Shown here piece after piece: positions 43,826 through 53,052 of a DNA stretch of 64,000 nt (position 1 is the first letter of the stretch; each line of letters starts with the position of its first letter). A program made the position numbers and the translations under genes. The stretch is from the NCBI RefSeq assembly GCF_000971985.1, contig NZ_KQ040801.1, forward strand, positions 1-64,000. Direction: 5' to 3'. The DNA comes from Paenibacillus dauci. GTDB lineage: Bacteria; Bacillota; Bacilli; Paenibacillales; Paenibacillaceae. The notes under the pieces are model-generated. The model made no database searches. It was given only the letters and a program-made list of their open reading frames with translations, and was not told the origin of the DNA.

Positions 43826-44833
43826 ATGAAAAAAACCAGTGTATTACTCTCAAGTCTTATGTTATTAGGTGTACTATCCGCCTGTTCGGGCAATAATACG
43901 TCCAATGCCCCGGCTCCATCAACAACCCCAAGTACCGAAAATTCTGGTGGTACGACTCCGGGTACAGCCGAGCCTGCCCAACCGGACAGCTCTGCGAATG
44001 CATCTGCCGAAGAAACCAAAATCACCAATAACAAAAAGCTGGTGACTGGATTGTATAATGATGTCCTGAACAGCCACAAGCTGGATCAGGCAGAACAATA
44101 TCTGGCCGAAGGTTATGTAGAACATACTCCCGCTGCAGCTAACGGCCGCGAAGGATTCGCAGCATACTACGCAGCATTATTCCAGAAAAATGCCGACTAC
44201 AAAGTAAATGTACGCGGCATGCTCGGCCAGGGAGATCTGGTTGCTGTCTTTAGCGAGCCTGCTGCTCCGGCGGGCAGCTCTGCTGATACAGCTACCCAGG
44301 CTTCATCTGCTCCCATGGTCGATATGTACCGGATCGCGGATAACAAAATCGCCGAGCATTGGAGTGTGAAGGCAGCCAATCTGACTGGCTCCGAGAAACC
44401 GGCTGATCTTCTGCCTACTCCTTCCACTGAGGCAGTGGTAGCTGATACTCCACGTGCTACAGTGGCTGCGAATGCCAATTTCGTCAAAAACTTCTATGAT
44501 GCATTCTTCAATAGCCATAATGCCGATGCTGCCAACGAAGCAGTCAGTGAAAATGTCATTCAGCATGGTTCCGGTATTGCAAATGGTCGTGACGCACTCA
44601 CCAGTCATTATCTGATCGAATTCCGCGCTCACGCTGATAGTACTGCCATAGTAACCAATGTGATTGCAGAAGGCGATCTGGTGCTGGTGTACAGCCAGAT
44701 GCAAAACAGTGCCGATGATCGTGGTAATGCAGTCGTGCATATTTTCTGTGTTGAGAATGGCCAGATTGCCGAGATGTGGACACTGAGCCAACCCGTCCCT
44801 GAAAATCCCGCCAATGATAACACCATGTTCTAA
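43826..44833 (+). CDS. Lipoprotein with two NTF2/SnoaL-like domains
   Basis: A 335-residue lipoprotein. The lipobox is LSAC with Cys at 20, followed by a Thr/Pro/Ser linker to about 65. Two similar NTF2-like (SnoaL) domains follow: VTGLYNDVLNSHKLDQAEQY then YVEHTPAAANGREGF and GQGDLVAVFSE; and VKNFYDAFFNSHNADAANEA then VIQHGSGIANGRDAL and AEGDLVLVYSQ. SnoaL domains bind small hydrophobic ligands and are common in cyclases and stress proteins. AAAGGAG precedes the ATG. Single gene. No catalytic residue is certain, so a binding role is as likely as enzymatic. Confidence 0.82.
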   Translation: MKKTSVLLSSLMLLGVLSACSGNNTSNAPAPSTTPSTENSGGTTPGTAEPAQPDSSANASAEETKITNNKKLVTGLYNDVLNSHKLDQAEQYLAEGYVEHTPAAANGREGFAAYYAALFQKNADYKVNVRGMLGQGDLVAVFSEPAAPAGSSADTATQASSAPMVDMYRIADNKIAEHWSVKAANLTGSEKPADLLPTPSTEAVVADTPRATVAANANFVKNFYDAFFNSHNADAANEAVSENVIQHGSGIANGRDALTSHYLIEFRAHADSTAIVTNVIAEGDLVLVYSQMQNSADDRGNAVVHIFCVENGQIAEMWTLSQPVPENPANDNTMF

Positions 44834-44872
44834 ATCATGATCCACCCTACAGCATGATTAATGCTTGAACCA

Positions 44873-44906
44873 GTACGTCTTCACGTTTTGTGAAGGCGTG
44901 CTTTTT
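44873..44906 (+). terminator. Terminator of the NTF2-like lipoprotein gene
   Basis: GTACGTCTTCAC and GTGAAGGCGTGC pair with one G-T, around a GTTTT loop, then TTTTT. Confidence 0.82.
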
Positions 44907-45025
44907 CGTTATATAGGACATTCTACATGATTCGACAGTAGCATAAAATTTCACGGCTTCTTGTCCGATGTTATATATGGGAAGTTTATTCTCCCCACTC
45001 AGTCGACAGAAAAGGAGCCTACGAA

Positions 45026-46003
45026 ATGCGAATCCGACGTATCCGTAATTTATTCATCATTCTACTCTATATTACTATCGCCTTCGTCGTGACCTTCTAT
45101 GTGCTGAGCCTGAAGTATCCACATGCTTCCGCTTTCTCCTATGAGACATGCAAGGCCACATATGATATGACCGATGATCTGTTTGAGACACTGAACGGCG
45201 AAGTTCCCGAAGGAGCGACCAATGTGGCTGCCGCTTCGGAAATTACCCACAGCGCCCCTCCCGGCAAAGCCAGCCATATCCCGGTGCTGATGTATCACTA
45301 TGTGGTACCGGAGAAATATAATGTTGAACCGAATAATGCGCGGATCAATCTCGAAGCCTTTGAAGAAGGTATCAAATATCTGCACGATGAAGGTTATCAT
45401 ACCGCTACACTCAAGGAACTGGAACGCTATGTAAATGGCGAGATTCAGTTGCCCGAGAAGACGGTCGTACTTACCTTTGATGATGGTTACCAGAACAATG
45501 TCGTGTATGCCTATCCGGTACTCAAAAAGTACGGATTCCATGCTTCGATCTTTATCGTGGGCACCAAGCTCAAGGATCACAAACAGAAATTCGTACCTAC
45601 AGCCAAAACAACGATTTCCCGCAAGGAAATGAAAGCAACACGCGATGTATTCGAATACCACAGTCACACGTACAATCTGCATTACAAGCGTCTGGTACAA
45701 TGTGCAGAGTACTATGCTGCCGGCAAGGACAGTACACGCTTCACCCATGATATTGATATTATGAAAGCCAAAACCGGTATCAATACGCCTTATTTTGCTT
45801 ATCCTTATGGAGAATACGATCCCAAAATGGTCTATGACCTGAAAATGAACGGATATCGCATGGCCTTTACGGTACGTCCCGGTTATGTGCATCCCGGTGA
45901 CGATCCGATGTATCTGCCACGAATGAACGTGACTTCGACAACTACAGTCAAACATCTGCTCAACTTACCGGATGTTCCCGAACCGCCAGTCAAATCCAAA
46001 TGA
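45026..46003 (+). CDS. Polysaccharide deacetylase, membrane-anchored (second copy)
   Basis: A 325-residue carbohydrate esterase 4 protein, same design as the enzyme at 21040-22116. One N-terminal anchor helix (about 10-28), then IPVLMYHYVVPEKYNVE (85-101), TFDDGYQNN (150-158) with the catalytic Asp, HSHTYNLHY (212-220) with metal histidines, and FAYPYGEYDPKMV. The spacing and the MYHYVV start match PgaB/IcaB-like deacetylases of surface poly-N-acetylglucosamine. AAAGGAG precedes the ATG. Single gene with its own terminator. Confidence 0.9.
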   Translation: MRIRRIRNLFIILLYITIAFVVTFYVLSLKYPHASAFSYETCKATYDMTDDLFETLNGEVPEGATNVAAASEITHSAPPGKASHIPVLMYHYVVPEKYNVEPNNARINLEAFEEGIKYLHDEGYHTATLKELERYVNGEIQLPEKTVVLTFDDGYQNNVVYAYPVLKKYGFHASIFIVGTKLKDHKQKFVPTAKTTISRKEMKATRDVFEYHSHTYNLHYKRLVQCAEYYAAGKDSTRFTHDIDIMKAKTGINTPYFAYPYGEYDPKMVYDLKMNGYRMAFTVRPGYVHPGDDPMYLPRMNVTSTTTVKHLLNLPDVPEPPVKSK

Positions 46004-46037
46004 TGCGTAAACTCTGTCTCAATATTATCCAAATATC

Positions 46038-46092
46038 ACCCGATCCTGCCTGTCCCCTTTTACAAGGAGAAGAGCGGAATCGGGTCTTTTTG
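46038..46092 (+). terminator. Terminator of the deacetylase gene
   Basis: ACCCGATCC pairs with GGAATCGGGT around a long loop, followed by TTTTT. Long loop but good outer stem. Confidence 0.75.
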
Positions 46093-46207
46093 CATTTTGT
46101 GGCCATTTTACTCAAAATGAAAAGATAAGGGTAATAAAGAAAGAATACGCCTGTGCATCCGCTGGATGCCTGACGACCATTTTCCATGTGCAAAGGAGGC
46201 TGACAAT

Positions 46208-46426
46208 ATGACTCTTGGTGAATGCCTGAACCAGCTGCATAATGATCTGCTACTGATCGATCTGAGCCGTCCTGGCTATCCAACCCGAACCGTAGCCGAG
46301 CTCAAGAAGACAATGCCGCTCGAAGAAGAGGGCTATGAAGTGCGCATTCGCAGCTTTAATTTTGGCCGCACGCAGAAAAGATCCATCGGCAGAATCGACG
46401 GCCCTAATTTATGGAATGAAACTTAA
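46208..46426 (+). CDS. Small conserved-looking hypothetical protein
   Basis: A 72-residue soluble protein, not recognised: MTLGECLNQLHNDLLLIDLS, a helix, then a short beta hairpin (EEGYEVRIRSFNFGRTQKRS) and RIDGPNLWNET. AAAGGAGG lies 8 bases before the ATG at 46208, better than the longer frame from 46166. Sits alone between the deacetylase and ppk1; possibly a stand-alone small protein. Confidence 0.55.
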   Translation: MTLGECLNQLHNDLLLIDLSRPGYPTRTVAELKKTMPLEEEGYEVRIRSFNFGRTQKRSIGRIDGPNLWNET

Positions 46427-46577
46427 TACCTCTTTTTACACAGCGTTAACAAAAGAAGGCTATACTGGCTACATATGATGTATTTTTGCAGATTTCGACA
46501 ATATTCCTACACGTTCTGCACTATACTGGTAGTACCAGTACGTTAGAGCAGGAAGTAAATGATTAACCGGAGGCATT

Positions 46578-48722
46578 ATGGAAAACAAACATGGACATCA
46601 GCAATCCCAGTCGTCTTATATTAACCGTGACTTAAGCTGGATCGAATTCAACACCCGTGTGCTTGAAGAGGCCCAGGATACAGAGACTCCCCTGTTGGAG
46701 AGAATCAAGTTTCTCGGTATTGTATCCCGTAATCTGGACGAGTTCATGAGTGTCAGAGCAGCAGGTATCCGTAACCAGATCAAGGCCGGATACATCAAAA
46801 AAGACTTTACCGGCTATACGCCCGCAGGTCTGTACAAGCGCTTGACCAAAAAAGTTGAAAAGATGGTCTCCCAGCAGTACCGTACCTACCGCGAACTGAT
46901 CCGCCAAATGGGCAAACAGGGTATCACTGTTAACCGTTATACGGATCTTAGCGCTTCCCAGCAAAAAGCTGCGGATACTTACTATCACGATGTGATTTAC
47001 CCCGTGCTTACTCCGATGGCGGTCGACCAGAGTCGTCCGTTCCCGCTCGTGCACGGACTGAATGTATATGTATCGGTCGTGCTCGAACGCAAAGGGGATA
47101 AGCAGGAAAATGCCGAAGACGGCGACAGCTACTATTTTGCCATCGTACAGATTCCTTCGAATCTGCCACGCATGGTAGCACTGCCGCATCGTCAAAACAG
47201 CAAAAAGCAGCAGTACGTTATTATCGAGGATCTGATTTGCCATCATGTGCATACTCTGTTCGGCGGCTACGAACCGGTGGCAGTAAATGCTTTCCGGTTG
47301 ACGCGTAATGCCGATCTGGATATTAACGAAGAAGAGGCAGAAGATCTGATGGAAGAGATTGAGAATCAGCTGCGCAAACGCAGACGCGGCGCACCGGTTC
47401 GTCTGGAGATCCAGAAGGATATTCATCCCTATGCCATGCAGATGCTGATGGAGGAATTCGATATTAGCGAAGCGGTATTCGAGATCGATGGGCCGCTGGA
47501 TCTGGGCTTCCTGCTCTCCTTTTCCGATTCGATTCAGGGACACGATTCCCTTCGTTATCCGCCGGAGATTCCGCGGTACTCTCCCGAGTTCCCGGAAGGC
47601 AGTGAAACCGATTATTTCAGCGTGCTCAAAGAGCGCGATGTGCTGCTGTATCATCCCTATGAATCGTTTGATGCGATCAGTGACTTTATTGAACAGTCTG
47701 CCGAAGATCCGGATGTAATGGCGATCAAGATGACACTCTACCGGGTCAGCGGCAAATCTTCCCTGATCCACTCGCTCGCCAAAGCTGCCGAATCCGGCAA
47801 GCAGGTAACGGTCGTCGTGGAGCTGAAAGCACGCTTTGATGAAGAACGCAATATCGTATGGGCGCGCATGCTGGAAAAAGCGGGCTGCCATGTCGTCTAT
47901 GGTCTGGTCGGTCTCAAAACCCATGCCAAGGTCATTCTCGTCGTACGCCGCGAAGGCAGTATGTTGCGCCGATATATCCATATCGGTACCGGCAACTACA
48001 ATGCCTCGACAGCCAAAAGTTATACCGATGTCGGTCTGCTAACCGTGAACCAGCAGATCGGAGAAGATGCTTCCGAGGTATTCAACCATATTACCGGCTA
48101 CACGGAAAGCCATGACTGGCAGGCTGTCGCTGTCGCTCCCGATACCATGATGAACAAATTTATCGAGCTGATCCAGCGTGAAGCCGATCATGCCCGTAAC
48201 GGCAGAAAAGCACGGATCATTGCCAAAATGAACTCTCTGTCCAACCAGCGCATGATTGACGAGCTGTATGCGGCTTCTCAGGCGGGTGTCGAGATTGATC
48301 TGATTATTCGTGGTGTATGCTGCCTGCGTCCGGGTATACCGGGCCTGAGTGAACGCATCCGGGTACGCAGCATTGTCGACCGTTACCTGGAGCACTCCCG
48401 GGTCTATGCTTTTGAGAATGGCGGCCAGCAGGAAGTATGGCTGTCCAGTGCAGACTGGATGACACGTAACCTGACCCGCCGGGTAGAGCTGATGTGTCCG
48501 CTGTTCGACAAAAACACAAAAGCCGCCATGCTGAATATTCTGAACCTTATCCTTGAGGATAACGTCAAAGCCAGAATACTTCTGCCCAGCGGCAATTATG
48601 AATTATTCAAAAATGGCAAACCACCGCTTCGCAGTCAATTTGTAGCATGGGATGTTAGTTCGTGGAAACCGTATGTACCACTAACCGGACCCGCACATCC
48701 CACTCCTTCTCCAAGTCTTTGA
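46578..48722 (+). CDS. ppk1: Polyphosphate kinase Ppk1
   Basis: A 714-residue enzyme that builds polyphosphate from ATP. Four domains are visible: N-terminal helical (YINRDLSWIEFNTRVLEEAQ), the head domain, and two phospholipase-D-like catalytic domains with YHPYESFDAISDFIEQSAED, KMTLYRVSGKSSLIHSLAKA, and the phosphohistidine in VGLKTHAKVILVV (H449), then HIGTGNYNASTAKSYTDVGL. GGAGG precedes the ATG. It is convergent with ppx and overlaps it by 68 bp, so the pair runs polyphosphate synthesis and breakdown from opposite strands. Confidence 0.96.
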   Translation: MENKHGHQQSQSSYINRDLSWIEFNTRVLEEAQDTETPLLERIKFLGIVSRNLDEFMSVRAAGIRNQIKAGYIKKDFTGYTPAGLYKRLTKKVEKMVSQQYRTYRELIRQMGKQGITVNRYTDLSASQQKAADTYYHDVIYPVLTPMAVDQSRPFPLVHGLNVYVSVVLERKGDKQENAEDGDSYYFAIVQIPSNLPRMVALPHRQNSKKQQYVIIEDLICHHVHTLFGGYEPVAVNAFRLTRNADLDINEEEAEDLMEEIENQLRKRRRGAPVRLEIQKDIHPYAMQMLMEEFDISEAVFEIDGPLDLGFLLSFSDSIQGHDSLRYPPEIPRYSPEFPEGSETDYFSVLKERDVLLYHPYESFDAISDFIEQSAEDPDVMAIKMTLYRVSGKSSLIHSLAKAAESGKQVTVVVELKARFDEERNIVWARMLEKAGCHVVYGLVGLKTHAKVILVVRREGSMLRRYIHIGTGNYNASTAKSYTDVGLLTVNQQIGEDASEVFNHITGYTESHDWQAVAVAPDTMMNKFIELIQREADHARNGRKARIIAKMNSLSNQRMIDELYAASQAGVEIDLIIRGVCCLRPGIPGLSERIRVRSIVDRYLEHSRVYAFENGGQQEVWLSSADWMTRNLTRRVELMCPLFDKNTKAAMLNILNLILEDNVKARILLPSGNYELFKNGKPPLRSQFVAWDVSSWKPYVPLTGPAHPTPSPSL

Positions 48723-50211
48723 CTGCTTCGGTAATATCGTTTAATTCCATAGAGGCTTCGGTGCGACAGTGTATAGTCAGCTCGAAGTCTCTTCCTTTGC
48801 GTACAGCGGTCATCCGATCGACCGGCTGTGTCTCGCTCGTATCCATAGCTGCCGCGAGCTGCAGCAGCGCTCCAAGGCGGCGGATGCGCTCCTCATCCTT
48901 CGGATGCAGGATATCTGCATATTCGACCGAGATGCGTCTTTTTTTGATTTTGCCTTTGCTGCCGAAGATGGCGATAAAAGCAACCAGTACCGTTTCCCGG
49001 TGATCCAGGCCGGCTACTGCGCGCGTCGTAAGCAGATAACGGGTGTGCTCTTCATATTCGTGATAGCCCACATTCATCCCAACCTGATGCATCAGAGCGG
49101 CTGTACGCAGCAGCTTGCGGTTCCAGGCATCGCTCTGTCCTTCGCCCAGTGCTTCATAGAGACGGACAGACAGCGCGTCTACCTGCCGCAGATGACGCTG
49201 CCGGGGCAATGGCTCCTGGAAAAGCGCCGCATGAATCTCGTATTCCAGTACATTGTCGAGTACCGCATGCTCTTTGCCGCGATCCCATTCAAAAAATAAT
49301 CCGTCCCGCAAACCGGTACCGCTGATAATATAATGATCGCACTGCATATGGCGGAACATGGTATGCAGAATAATCGTACCCGGTACAATAATATCACTCC
49401 GCGTCTTGCTGAGACCGGCGATACGCTTGCGCTGTTCATTGGTCAGGGATGGGAGTTGCTGGTAATAATAGTCGGTATCTTCCGGCTGGAGAGTATACTG
49501 GTGAATCTGCTCCATGGAATATTTGCGCTTGCGCTGATGCATTTTGCCGACTGCACGGATCGTACCGCCAAGACCCACAAGCGGCAATCCCGGATGGCTG
49601 CTGATCCATGGATGTTCACGTGCTGCCTGCAGTACCATTGACTCCAGTTCGGAGACAGATTTGTCATCCCATTTGCCGTTAACATGATTGCCAAAGCGCA
49701 CATTCATATTAACTGCTCCAAACGGGAAAGATACTGTAGATACCCGTTTGCGATCCTGGAACAGGGTAATCTCTGTACTACCGCCACCGATATCGATAAT
49801 ATAGCCATCCTGGATATCAATCCGGTTCACGACGCCGATAAATCCGTAATGCCCCTCCATCTCCCCAGGCAGCAGTTCGATCGACAGACCGGTCCGCTCA
49901 TTCAGATAGGAGATTACTTCTTTGCCGTTCACCGCATTACGGATCGCTGCTGTAGCTACCGCTCGGATCTCACTTACCTCATAGACCCGGCTTACCTCTA
50001 CAAACTGGCGCAGCACCGGTACGATCACACTCACTGCTTCCAGTGGCATCTCTCCCTCCGGTGTCACAATTGCACTGAGACGTGCCGATTCACGGCATTC
50101 CTTGAGTACTCTGTATCCGCCCGCCTTGCTGGTCTCATAGATAACCAGACGGATGGAGTTGGAACCTATATCCATGATGCCTACACGGCTGCGCTCCATT
50201 GTATTGTCCAT
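48655..50211 (-). CDS. ppx: Exopolyphosphatase Ppx/GppA family
   Basis: A 518-residue enzyme that removes terminal phosphate from polyphosphate (or hydrolyses pppGpp). The ASKHA fold shows GIMDIGSNSIRLVIYE (phosphate 1), IDIGGGSTEITLF (phosphate 2) and VGLGGTIRAVGKM. The C-terminal HD-like helical domain has LRTAALMHQVGMNVGYHEYE, with HQ in place of the classical HD. AGGAGG precedes the ATG. Its last 68 bp overlap the end of ppk1 on the other strand. Together they set polyphosphate level; antisense interference between the two messages is possible. Confidence 0.93.
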   Translation of the reverse strand: MDNTMERSRVGIMDIGSNSIRLVIYETSKAGGYRVLKECRESARLSAIVTPEGEMPLEAVSVIVPVLRQFVEVSRVYEVSEIRAVATAAIRNAVNGKEVISYLNERTGLSIELLPGEMEGHYGFIGVVNRIDIQDGYIIDIGGGSTEITLFQDRKRVSTVSFPFGAVNMNVRFGNHVNGKWDDKSVSELESMVLQAAREHPWISSHPGLPLVGLGGTIRAVGKMHQRKRKYSMEQIHQYTLQPEDTDYYYQQLPSLTNEQRKRIAGLSKTRSDIIVPGTIILHTMFRHMQCDHYIISGTGLRDGLFFEWDRGKEHAVLDNVLEYEIHAALFQEPLPRQRHLRQVDALSVRLYEALGEGQSDAWNRKLLRTAALMHQVGMNVGYHEYEEHTRYLLTTRAVAGLDHRETVLVAFIAIFGSKGKIKKRRISVEYADILHPKDEERIRRLGALLQLAAAMDTSETQPVDRMTAVRKGRDFELTIHCRTEASMELNDITEAVKDLEKEWDVRVRLVVHTVSTN

Positions 50212-50454
50212 AATATCCTCCTGTCGTTAACGGATTCAGCCAGGGAAACCGCCGTTTTGTCCATTTGATCCGATAACCTGCAGATCGGCCCGGGTTTACA
50301 AATCAGGGACGATCCTACATAATCACGCTTACAGTCTATCTTATTTTAATACAGTGTACAATAAAGCAGCGATCACATTACTTCTCGACCCGCGCTGTGG
50401 TTCCGCAAGATTACGTACCATTATACATTGTCAAATGATACGGAGGTACCTTTA

Positions 50455-51177
50455 ATGAATTTACTACTGGATGTAGATGATACACTGTATGATCAATTAA
50501 CACCCTTTACCGAGGCTTATCAATCAGTATTCGGTCCCCTGCACTATGAACACAAAGTAGAAGATGTATTCGCCCGAAACCGATGGTACAGTGATGAAGT
50601 ATTCGAGCAGGTCAGAAGCGGACAGATGCTGGAAGCCGATATGCATGTATACCGGATCACACGGGCGATGGAAGATATGGGCGTTCACATATCGGTCGAG
50701 CAGGCCCGCGCTTTTCAGAACAGCTATGCGGATCAGCAGCAGCGGATTATTATCCATCCACAGATGCAGGAGCTGCTGGATTTTGCGGTTCAGGCAGGGA
50801 TACGGCTGGGTATTATCACCAACGGACCGGCAGAGCACCAGGCGAGCAAAGTTCGTCAGCTGCGCATGAACCGCTGGGTAGATGAGCAGAATGTATTCAT
50901 TTCCGGCAAATTGGGAGTAGCCAAGCCGGATATCCGTATTTTCCGTCATGTGGAAGAGAGCATGCAGATTACACCGGAGCAGTCCTGTTATATCGGGGAT
51001 TCCTATGCCAATGATATTATCGGTGCCAAAGGTGCCGGCTGGAAAGCGATCTGGATCAACCGTCGTAATCAGTCTTTGCCTGATAATGCGCAGTATGTAC
51101 CGGATAAAGTGGTGGAAGCAGACCTCACTCCACTCGATGCATTCAAATCTATATGGGCTGCATCCGGACATGTCTGA
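50455..51177 (+). CDS. HAD-superfamily hydrolase
   Basis: A 240-residue HAD phosphatase, DVDDTLYDQ (D6, D8) as motif I, IITNGPAEHQASKV as motif II, KLGVAKPD with the motif III lysine, and YIGDSYANDIIGAKGAGW as motif IV. A helical cap (residues 18-90) is present. Cytoplasmic. GGAGG lies 9 bases before the ATG at 50455; the frame from 50428 lacks one. The short-chain members dephosphorylate nucleotides or sugar phosphates; substrate unknown. Ends in a bidirectional terminator. Confidence 0.88.
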   Translation: MNLLLDVDDTLYDQLTPFTEAYQSVFGPLHYEHKVEDVFARNRWYSDEVFEQVRSGQMLEADMHVYRITRAMEDMGVHISVEQARAFQNSYADQQQRIIIHPQMQELLDFAVQAGIRLGIITNGPAEHQASKVRQLRMNRWVDEQNVFISGKLGVAKPDIRIFRHVEESMQITPEQSCYIGDSYANDIIGAKGAGWKAIWINRRNQSLPDNAQYVPDKVVEADLTPLDAFKSIWAASGHV

Positions 51178-51239
51178 AAATGAATAAGCACATACCAAAT
51201 GTGATTATGGAACAAGTATTCAACGAGATCGATTTAGAC

Positions 51240-51270
51240 AAAAAAAGAACCCTTAATGGGTTCTTTTTTA
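51240..51270 (+). terminator. Bidirectional terminator
   Basis: AAAAAAGAACCC and GGGTTCTTTTTT around a 5-base loop. It stops the HAD gene on the plus strand and the convergent SDR gene on the minus strand. Confidence 0.92.
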
Positions 51271-51286
51271 TTTGAGTCCTATACTT

Positions 51287-52033
51287 TTATACTTGGGCTA
51301 CACCGCCATCAACAAATAATTCAATGCCGTTCACATAGCTGCTCTCTTCTGAAGCCAGGAACATCACTGCGCTGGCAATCTCCTCCGTTTTGCCAAGGCG
51401 ACCAAGTGGAACGGTCGTCTCTGCTGATTTCAGAACTTGATCCAGCGCCTCGCCAAACAGCTCATCGTAAGCCGGTGTATGAATCATCCCTGGACTCACT
51501 ACATTGAGTCGTATGTCTGTGTCTTTTAAGTCGATGATCCAGTTCCTCGCCATCTGACGAAGAGCAGCCTTGGTCCCTCCATAGACACTAAAACCCGGGT
51601 CCCCGATCGTACCTGCTGTTGATCCCGTCAAGATAATACTTCCGATCTTGTTGGGAAACAGCGGCAATGCCTTCTGGACAGTGAACAAAGTACCTTTTAC
51701 ATTCACGTCAAAGGTCTTGCTATACTGCTCTTCCGTAATCTGACCCAGCGGCAGGATGCTGCCGATTCCGGCATTGGCGAATAAAATATCCAGATGCCCT
51801 TTCTGCTGCTTTACCATATCAAACAATCTGTCCAAGTCCTGCAAATTGGAGACATCACCTTGAACGCCGGTAACCTGGTCACCGATCAGGTTTACAGCTG
51901 CATCCAGTTCGCTTTGTCTACGTCCGGTGATAAATACATAGGCTCCTTCTGCAACAAATCGCTGTGCTGTTGCAAGTCCAATACCACTCGTACCTCCAGT
52001 AATCACTGCTACTTTCCCTTCAAACTTCTTCAT
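51287..52033 (-). CDS. SDR family oxidoreductase
   Basis: A 248-residue classical [11 protein letters not shown] (12-19) binds cofactor and TGRR (36-39) after strand 2 suggests NADP preference. NAG (87-89), S138, Y151 and K155 (YGGTK) are the catalytic set, and DGG is near the C-terminus. GGAGG precedes the ATG. A GTAATGTAGATTAC-type palindrome at 52111-52126, matching one before the Crp/Fnr gene, places it under that regulator. Convergent with the HAD gene. Substrate unknown; this subgroup often reduces carbonyls during stress. Confidence 0.9.
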   Translation of the reverse strand: MKKFEGKVAVITGGTSGIGLATAQRFVAEGAYVFITGRRQSELDAAVNLIGDQVTGVQGDVSNLQDLDRLFDMVKQQKGHLDILFANAGIGSILPLGQITEEQYSKTFDVNVKGTLFTVQKALPLFPNKIGSIILTGSTAGTIGDPGFSVYGGTKAALRQMARNWIIDLKDTDIRLNVVSPGMIHTPAYDELFGEALDQVLKSAETTVPLGRLGKTEEIASAVMFLASEESSYVNGIELFVDGGVAQV

Positions 52034-52110
52034 ATATATGCCTCCATAGGTTTCATATTTTGTTATGATCTGTTACTGCACTTATCATAGCGTCATATGA
52101 ATAATTCGAC

Positions 52111-52126
52111 AGTAATGTAGATTACG
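52111..52126. promoter_or_regulatory. Operator palindrome upstream of the SDR gene
   Basis: AGTAATGTAGATTACG, with arms GTAAT and ATTAC, lies 78 bp before the SDR start. It matches the palindrome before the Crp/Fnr gene in 12 of 16 bases, including all positions of both arms, so both are probably bound by that regulator. Confidence 0.6.
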
Positions 52127-52170
52127 AAGGGCATATATAGTCCGAAGGAAATTAACTACGAACCGTAAAA

Positions 52171-52878
52171 TCAGGCCAGTTCCTGCAGTGTTTTTTCGGT
52201 ATGGATCATGACTCTTCTCCGGCTGGTCACAAGAACTCCTTCATTAGATAATTCTTTTAGGGTCAGTGACACAGCTTCTCTGGTCGCTCCGATCATATTT
52301 GCCAACTCTTGATGAGTCAGCGGGATATCGATTTTTCGGTATTCATTTTCTTCGACACCAAACTTGATCGATAATCGATTAAGAAAGTAAAGTACTTTGC
52401 CGCGCAGATCCCTGAAAACCAACTTCTCCACTAACTCATCTTGCTCCCGCAGCCGTCTGCTTACTTCCTGTAAAAACCGCAGCGATAATTCAGAATGTCT
52501 GGCCAACAGCGGTTCGAATTGTTCCGGCGGAATCGAAAAAACGATCGAGTCTTCCATCGTCTCTATATACGTTCCTCGGGTACCCAGTGAGAAAGTCTCT
52601 ACTTCGCCAAACATGCCACCTTCACTTAAAATACATACCGTATGCTGTTTGCCGGCTGAATTGGTTTTGTAAAAGCGAAGTGTACCGGAAATGATGAAGA
52701 ACAAGCCTTTTTTCTCATTATCAGGAGCTTGCAGGATAGAATTTCCGGGCAATATATACGTATTGGCTCTGGTGACCAACTGTTCGAGTTCATGGATGAT
52801 ATTTGCCGGGAGCGCTTCAAATATTTTGATTTGCGGCAAAAAGGAAGTGATGGTTTCTATCTCCTTAACTTGTACCAT
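52171..52878 (-). CDS. Crp/Fnr family transcriptional regulator
   Basis: A 235-residue regulator. The N-terminal cyclic-nucleotide-binding-like beta barrel covers about 20-130 (GNSILQAPDNEKKGLFFIIS, TLRFYKTNSAGKQHTVCILS, GGMFGEVETFSLG), a long dimer helix lies at about 130-165, and the HTH is HQELANMIGATREAVSLTLKE with wing RRRVMIHTEK. There is no Fnr-type cysteine cluster, so it is not an Fe-S oxygen sensor. AAGGAGG precedes the ATG. A perfect palindrome 122 bp upstream and a near-copy before the SDR gene give its likely binding sites. Confidence 0.9.
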   Translation of the reverse strand: MVQVKEIETITSFLPQIKIFEALPANIIHELEQLVTRANTYILPGNSILQAPDNEKKGLFFIISGTLRFYKTNSAGKQHTVCILSEGGMFGEVETFSLGTRGTYIETMEDSIVFSIPPEQFEPLLARHSELSLRFLQEVSRRLREQDELVEKLVFRDLRGKVLYFLNRLSIKFGVEENEYRKIDIPLTHQELANMIGATREAVSLTLKELSNEGVLVTSRRRVMIHTEKTLQELA

Positions 52879-52999
52879 TTCCGTCCTCCTTTTCTGTTTG
52901 CGAGCGGCAATTGTTGCATTCTCCGCGATGAGGGTTCCTCACATAAACTGCTTATAGCAGGGTATTATTTTCATCATAAGTCACTGTAATTTTCTCTTC

Positions 53000-53015
53000 T
53001 GTAATCCAGATTACA
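53000..53015. promoter_or_regulatory. Perfect palindrome upstream of the Crp/Fnr gene
   Basis: TGTAATCCAGATTACA has perfect 7-base arms (TGTAATC and GATTACA) around CA, the size and symmetry of a Crp/Fnr-family site. Position 122 bp before the regulator start fits self-regulation. Confidence 0.65.
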
Positions 53016-53052
53016 AAACTTGGCGCTCTGCAAAAAAATCGAGTCCATGTGG

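Noticed and set aside
45062-45955. 297-codon open frame opposite the second deacetylase
   Set aside because: Antisense to an enzyme with intact catalytic motifs; rich in Cys and His as expected for a shadow frame.
46632-47981. 449-codon open frame opposite ppk1
   Set aside because: It lies wholly antisense to a clear Ppk1 and shows no recognised motif; high coding bias in the sense strand explains it.
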